DNA of 52,715 nucleotides from the IMG/VR virus record IMGVR_UViG_3300034021_000533, positions 1 to 52,715 of that record; one strand, 5' to 3'. Source of the stretch: a virus. The notes beneath the pieces are model-generated. The model had not been told where the DNA came from, made no database searches, and saw only the letters and a list, made by a program, of their open reading frames with translations. A program made the position numbers and the translations under genes. This document shows, in pieces, positions 48,601 to 52,715 of the stretch (within the stretch, counting starts at the first letter, position 1; each line of letters starts with the position of its first letter).

Positions 48601-51600
48601 CCTTGCCCTCATCATCAACAAGCTTACCATCATAAGAATTGAATCGCTCAGCAAGCTCAGCAGCAAGTGACACATCTGCATCTACTGCATTAAGAATGTC
48701 ATTAACATCTTTGGTGACAGCATTAATCTCTTCAAGTTGCAACACAGCCCTACGCTCACCCATCATTGTGACAAGCTTTGTGTATTTTTCAAACACAGCG
48801 TCAGGGATTAGGGTTGGCTTGATGGCAAGAAGGCGTTGCATCAGTGGGCTCAAGCTCTCTGCTATACCTATCTTAGTCTGTGCGTTTCTGCGTGCAGTTG
48901 GTAAAGCTTTGTTGATGGTACCAATCTGATCGGCATAGTTGGCGTTCTTAAACACCTTAGCCATATAGTCTACGAACCTACCTATTGAGTTGGGGTCAAA
49001 CATATTGACACCACTAAACTTGCTAATGATAGCTGCCGTTTGCTTGGCTGTAATGAATCCCTTGTCTGTCATAGTACGCAAATACTTAACAAGCTCTCCG
49101 CTTGTGCGCACCCATAGCTTAATAGCATCCTTGGCTCCCTTTGCTTGGTCAGCAAGCTGCTTTTTCAACAGCTCGTACTCTGACATTGTAATCTCATTCA
49201 CGTCTTTAGTCTCGCCAAAAAGTTTCTGAGGCTTAGGAGCTGCCTTCTCACGCTTACCAAATCGTTTGCGTATATCACGCACCATCTTCTCACGCTGCGT
49301 ATCTGAGGCTGTCTCATATACTCGTGAGCCTTGCAGGTAAGCAATGGCGTTTTGCATTGCTTCCTCATTTGTATTGCCACGCTGCAGAGATTTTCTTACC
49401 ACACCCTCAAGCTCGGTCATCATCCTGTTGAATCCGGGTAGCTCCATCTCCGTAGTATCCTCCGGTTGCGCTTGCGCATCACGTTGTTGAGCAAGGGCGC
49501 TGATGGAATCAATTACATCTTGCTCGCTCACATTGTTCTGTGCGGCAGCTCTTGTGATAGCTTCTTGCAGTGTGATACCTGTAGCGACAAGAGCCTTCAC
49601 TGTTTTGATAATGGCTTTCATAACCGGTATAGCTATGTTGATACCGGCAGTTTCTCTACCAAACTTGGTAAGGTCACCATCTACCTTATCCAAAAATTCT
49701 TTTACTCTTTCAAGAGTAGTAGCATCTTTAGTGTCTGCTGTCATCAGCTCCTCCGTTGTTGGAGCAGCACGTTCTATATCACCTGTATCTGTCTCGTTAA
49801 TCTCGTAGAACTCTGCAGGTAGAAGACCAATCTTCTGATCAGCGAACTTAAACTTCTCATATATCTGCTCCTCAATCTTACGAGCCTGTGAGTTAAGTCC
49901 TTCTTCACGAAGGGCACGTGCTTGCTGACGCAGTTCTTTAAGCGCCTCATTCTCTCCTGAGAAGTTAACGTATGAGTTCTGACCACGTGTCTCTGTGGTC
50001 ATAGCCGCACGTGCAAGTGGTGAGTACATACGTGCGTGTACGTTCCAAGCGTTCTCCTCGCCTTTAGGACCAAATGAATTGCCGAGCTCAGCGTGTCCAA
50101 AGAAATCGTGGATGGCACGGAACACGTCATTCACGAGCATAGTCTGCCCGTTCACATCTTTGAATCCTGAATCTCTTAGTAATGGGTTCTCTGCACGCTG
50201 CTCTTCTGTAATGGCAGCATCACCAAATCCTGACTCGGTAGAAAAGATTTTCATACGCTGATTGTTTCTCAGGTCGTCAATCATCTCCTGAGAATTGGCG
50301 TATGGTTCTTCGTTATTTATCTCAACAACATAACCGGCATCGAGGAAATCTTGATACTGATCAAGGGTTTCCTTAGCCATCGCTTCGTATGCAGCTCTGA
50401 CTTGGGGGTCAGTTGGGTTGTGCTGCATAGCAGCAAACGCATTAGCTATGCGTCTTGCTCTTGCTTCGTCTAACCTTTGCGATCCGTTGTACCTCGGTCT
50501 TTTCTTGCCGAAAACTCTTTGATAATATCTATCCGCAATTTGCGCAACTCTCTCGAGGGGCTTATTGAAAAGTCTGTTGCCGGGGCTTGGCTTGAAATAC
50601 TCTCCGCTATCAACGCCTTGGAACTCGGCATCCCTCCTGACTGCTTCTTCGACTGCTTGAAGAATGTTTTGCCCACTCGGTCCAAGTTCGGACCCTTTAG
50701 CTTTAATTCTTCCAAGAATTTTTTTCCTGCTTGCAACGCCAACTCTTCGGGAATCGACCGGACGGAAGTCTTGTTGTTCATAATTTATTCCTTTTGATTT
50801 AAGTAGTTCTACAAATGTACCAATGTTTTTCTGTAACTGTGGGTCAGCAAAGTCTAATACGTCAATGAATGATACCTCACCTGTCTTCTCGTTGATACTA
50901 AAGTCAGTGATACCTGCTTCCTTTAACGCATCTATTGCACCATCTACATCAGATACTTTAACGCTATACTCATTGGCGTTGTGCGTCTTACCACCCTGTT
51001 CGGTATACTGTGCAGCAATGGCTGCCTCCTGCACCTGTGGAGCAAATGCACTTACGAGTGCAGCATATTCTTCAGCCTGCTCGATGGTAGCACCCTCAAG
51101 GTCTACAGCGTTTGATATTTCTACAATCCTTTCACCTTTATTATTCTCATACCCACCAATAAACTCAAGGACGTTGGTCTTGATACCAAGTAAACTGCCA
51201 ATATCTGCAAGTGTTTGCAGGTATCCCTTATACGCAGGAGACTCTCTTAATGCTGCAGCTTCTGAGGTAGACCCAACTTGTGTGTTAAAGAATGGAGCTA
51301 CATTTACCCGTGTCTTTGAAGACACTTTTTGAAGAGCATCTAATTCGTTAAGAGCTTCATCCACTGCTATGGTTTGATCTCCAATAGTGATGGTCTCTTG
51401 ATCATCTTCTACAGCAGCGAGCGCTTTGATTAGCGCATCTTTCCTTTCTTGTTGTTCGGGGCTGAGGACTTTTTCACCCTCTTGGGTAATGACTTCAAGT
51501 CCTGTTTTGGGTTCTCCTTGCGCCAACGCTTCGCTATCTCCGGGTGTTGGCTGAACAGATACTTGACCTGCTGCTTGCTTTTGAATGGCATCTTGTGATA

Positions 51601-52714
51601 TTTTAGTTAGTTGTTCATTAATAGCTTTTACTCTTTCTCTTTGTGGTACGGTAAGCGCTTCGTCTTTCCCATCAATCTGACGCTCCAAGTCACGCTTCTC
51701 TTTAAGTAAGTTCATAGCCTCCTTCTTTCCCTGCAAATCAAGGTTGGGAGGAAGTGAATTGAATAAACCAACAGCATTGCGGTAATCGTTGAGTGTCTCT
51801 TTGGCTTCAGCCATAGTAAGCTCACCTGTATTCACCTTGTTCTGAAGGCTTATGATAAATGCTTTTTCAATCTTTGTATCGTTGGCTGCTGCTTCAAACA
51901 ACTCAAACTGTGTGTCGCTCATACCCAAAAATCCCTGCTTACGATAAGCAGCAGAAAATCCCGGCAGCGTTCCAATAATAGCACCACCTACTGCTTCCTG
52001 TGCACCGGCATACGCAGCGTTTCTAACGTAATCCATAACACTCTCAGGGGTCTCAAACATCTGCTTACCCTTGACAGCATTGTATACATCTTTAAGTCCT
52101 GACTCAGCAAGTTCTTGTGCAGCACCGGTCTCTGCCTCAGCAAGAGCACCTCCTACAACAACAAGAGTTCCACGAGCAAGACCACTCTTTACTTCATTCT
52201 TTATTAGTTCATTAAAAGTTCTTGCAGATGTTGTACCACCTGCTTTACCTAATGCTTTTACAACAAGACCATTAAGTAAGCCTTTGTTTGCTAACACGTT
52301 TCTAAAACCTATAGCCTCGAGCGTACCAACAGCCGCACCAATTGGAAGAGTAACAGCAAGCTTTTCATTTTCAGATATGTTATCGAACTCAGGGTTGTTT
52401 GCCATCTCTTCGTTTAGATTGTCACTTACCTGAGCATACATCTGAGCCGTGCGTTGCGCCCATCCAACAGGACCTGAACCACCCATCATTGCAGGGACAG
52501 ACTTAGCAAGACCCAATACTGCGCCTCCCCAAAATCCCTCATTCTTTAAGTCTTCCCACTGAGTAGTAGTGCTTGAGTCTCCATATACAATTCTGTTTCC
52601 TTTTCTTATTGGTTCAAGCCATCCACCTTCACGCTTACCTGTTTTGGGGTTTACTTCTCCATACAGTACTGCTTTCTTCGCTTCATCCTCAACCTCGTCA
52701 TCTATATCATCCAT
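45626..52714 (-). CDS. Giant internal virion / polyvalent protein (5' end probably beyond window)
   Basis: At least 2362 residues, starting within one base of the right edge, so the true N-terminus (MDDIDDEVEDEAKKAVLYGE here) may lie outside. Several short hydrophobic segments occur near the N-terminus (LAVTLPIGAAVGTLEAIGF) and one long one near residue 2105 (TAYTLITQALSSALVGLFVP). Around residue 868 lies IHDFFGHAELGNSFGPKGEE followed by NAWNVHARMY, a block recurring in large phage internal proteins. Long helical and charged stretches fill the rest. Such proteins are ejected with the DNA and may carry several functions. One 16-bp inverted repeat copy lies in codons at about residue 465. It is followed by a small membrane-protein gene. 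Confidence 0.65.
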   Translation of the reverse strand: MDDIDDEVEDEAKKAVLYGEVNPKTGKREGGWLEPIRKGNRIVYGDSSTTTQWEDLKNEGFWGGAVLGLAKSVPAMMGGSGPVGWAQRTAQMYAQVSDNLNEEMANNPEFDNISENEKLAVTLPIGAAVGTLEAIGFRNVLANKGLLNGLVVKALGKAGGTTSARTFNELIKNEVKSGLARGTLVVVGGALAEAETGAAQELAESGLKDVYNAVKGKQMFETPESVMDYVRNAAYAGAQEAVGGAIIGTLPGFSAAYRKQGFLGMSDTQFELFEAAANDTKIEKAFIISLQNKVNTGELTMAEAKETLNDYRNAVGLFNSLPPNLDLQGKKEAMNLLKEKRDLERQIDGKDEALTVPQRERVKAINEQLTKISQDAIQKQAAGQVSVQPTPGDSEALAQGEPKTGLEVITQEGEKVLSPEQQERKDALIKALAAVEDDQETITIGDQTIAVDEALNELDALQKVSSKTRVNVAPFFNTQVGSTSEAAALRESPAYKGYLQTLADIGSLLGIKTNVLEFIGGYENNKGERIVEISNAVDLEGATIEQAEEYAALVSAFAPQVQEAAIAAQYTEQGGKTHNANEYSVKVSDVDGAIDALKEAGITDFSINEKTGEVSFIDVLDFADPQLQKNIGTFVELLKSKGINYEQQDFRPVDSRRVGVASRKKILGRIKAKGSELGPSGQNILQAVEEAVRRDAEFQGVDSGEYFKPSPGNRLFNKPLERVAQIADRYYQRVFGKKRPRYNGSQRLDEARARRIANAFAAMQHNPTDPQVRAAYEAMAKETLDQYQDFLDAGYVVEINNEEPYANSQEMIDDLRNNQRMKIFSTESGFGDAAITEEQRAENPLLRDSGFKDVNGQTMLVNDVFRAIHDFFGHAELGNSFGPKGEENAWNVHARMYSPLARAAMTTETRGQNSYVNFSGENEALKELRQQARALREEGLNSQARKIEEQIYEKFKFADQKIGLLPAEFYEINETDTGDIERAAPTTEELMTADTKDATTLERVKEFLDKVDGDLTKFGRETAGINIAIPVMKAIIKTVKALVATGITLQEAITRAAAQNNVSEQDVIDSISALAQQRDAQAQPEDTTEMELPGFNRMMTELEGVVRKSLQRGNTNEEAMQNAIAYLQGSRVYETASDTQREKMVRDIRKRFGKREKAAPKPQKLFGETKDVNEITMSEYELLKKQLADQAKGAKDAIKLWVRTSGELVKYLRTMTDKGFITAKQTAAIISKFSGVNMFDPNSIGRFVDYMAKVFKNANYADQIGTINKALPTARRNAQTKIGIAESLSPLMQRLLAIKPTLIPDAVFEKYTKLVTMMGERRAVLQLEEINAVTKDVNDILNAVDADVSLAAELAERFNSYDGKLVDDEGKVDYAGTIRDMVKDEVITEEEAEIMRKYKSSILPMTQKDPRSEAEIEAENQVMADAAQLADLNPEGLPTADERNLARELKKLLKTDAVYGLDNAQLKNLLRLIDNINNGYLPHYTQLIVERMNAINKSKTLNDAVQKAKPLKLSSIYSKIKGWLTKKDGLVELIRRNPLYYIDQVFGNYNTKEIFNSLFAQAADAQAKFQKAVTELNNKLDRAQEAVAKSFKNDANKTLMSKFKMMTYMVQLEHDSNPDSKQVNPAAEYLKKTIDHIRKGKSSFGERDADMLQEIYDEYTDANGNIDNQKLYDSFNEAERNAIKTIQKVNEDLREKAVYTAAIVRGDKITPLNNYVHLNTLHEHRPDEAISGVAFIDSYNESMRPSTKAKSLIARTGKVAPLNFDVFASANRGAKFVLMDYYLTEPIRTGRKTINETSKLMEQEGATKQQQNIFNAIERVYEEAVDNLLTDNFTSTSLLDDAVNFMSKQGYRAVLASAPRFVGELSSNIAFAMIAAPKDFKAGLKNRGVVLSPTAATIMSNVGSKQTNRLFPHDTLSGRLIDASIMNQASGVKGGRAQNDVRNKIQQIYNISLKKYQNAVETMADALIATPDKMVMRPMWFGAFANEFKKITGAEPDFDKIAENDERYMASNKEALDAAKNYADEKTVLTGATDNAFMGILKGTPKQNQSALIRGFNIFNNFMTRFLIYEYITARTGINAAMGNGTLSRKTGVALLAAVATRMTAYTLITQALSSALVGLFVPDEDEDDEKSIEQKIGQGMLSSATSLLLGRDFGNATKNLIGYGVERVNENYLDFLREGEYDPYKDALQYTVIPAEKKGKKTDMGDLLMNMLGPFGPSAKTLDLMIRKATEEPKKQADAIQRSEKEVGIRIPLEIMGNLGLIPLYKDVRKIVNKELYKDLEKAEVTKPMNKIGKEDMKRYYPEMYEDLYGEGGVLYDIEKMKSEMRKEKERIRREIKDEMYEYVPKQSGGNTIYGKEKQKK
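51310..51325 (+). repeat. 16-bp inverted repeat, copy 7 (inside the giant gene)
   Basis: The plus strand reads GTGTCTTTGAAGACAC; the coding strand carries the complement in the frame V-S-S-K-T, the same frame as copy 2. Confidence 0.9.
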
Positions 52715-52715
52715 T

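Noticed and set aside
10152-51325. The seven 16-bp repeats as a CRISPR array or terminators
   Set aside because: They are kilobases apart with no spacers and no cas genes; several are inside genes, and none has the T run needed of a terminator.
1-52715. Circular genome closed at the window ends
   Set aside because: Joining base 1 to base 52715 puts a stop after two codons of the stabilization frame and does not match the frame of the giant gene; both genes are simply cut.
1-52715. tRNA or rRNA genes
   Set aside because: No cloverleaf or rRNA core words were noticed by eye; a dedicated scan would be needed to exclude a tRNA.

Overview
The window is part of a tailed-phage genome (or provirus) whose host is probably a member of the Bacteroidota. 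The host inference rests on promoters: several intergenic gaps carry a TTTG box, a 19-base spacer and a TAnnTTTG box, the Bacteroidota sigma-A type. It also rests on gene starts that mostly lack Shine-Dalgarno sequences and have A-rich leaders, and on structural proteins resembling those of crAss-like and related Bacteroidota podoviruses. No integrase, virion RNA polymerase, DNA polymerase, tRNA, rRNA or CRISPR array was seen. Both ends cut genes, and joining the ends does not restore a frame, so this is not a closed genome.

Layout. Bases 1-28301 are a minus-strand virion and lysis block. In transcription order it holds a membrane/Lys-rich protein and tiny basic proteins (28301-26071), a small virion protein, the lysis genes (25789-24530), two giant modular fibre genes with accessory tail genes including a Hint (intein-like) domain (24530-11914), a 2-oxoglutarate oxygenase and small genes, then terminase, portal, scaffold-like protein, major capsid protein, small head proteins, two ring/connector-like proteins and the start of a large tail stabilization protein. 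Bases 28331-28792 (+) encode a winged-helix protein. Bases 31237-28758 (-) are a four-gene chaperonin operon: GroEL, a PGDYG-like protein with an Acb2/Tad1-like hairpin, a zinc ribbon, and GroES. From 32282 to 45370 (+) lies the early/accessory and DNA-metabolism region: an amidoligase, a glutamine amidotransferase-GGCT-zinc-ribbon fusion, many small proteins, then a single-strand annealing protein, RecE-like exonuclease, SSB-like protein, primase-helicase, SF2 helicase, VRR-NUC nuclease, two DnaA-domain-IV-like proteins and a second PD-(D/E)xK-like nuclease. Bases 52714-45363 (-) hold a huge internal-virion/polyvalent protein followed by a small membrane protein.

How it fits together. The plus-strand region looks like recombination-dependent replication plus host takeover. 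The minus-strand block packages DNA, builds a podovirus-like particle with long fibres and lyses the cell. The chaperonin operon has its own strong promoter and could support folding of the large virion proteins.

The most striking unexplained signal is a perfect 16-bp inverted repeat (GTGTCTTTGAAGACAC or its complement) present seven times, in three intergenic sites and in four genes in all three reading frames. Other leads are the amidoligase/GAT-II/GGCT set, the possible anti-CBASS/Thoeris hairpin inside the chaperonin operon, and the Hint domain in a tail protein. All family assignments come from reading motifs by eye; no database search was run.
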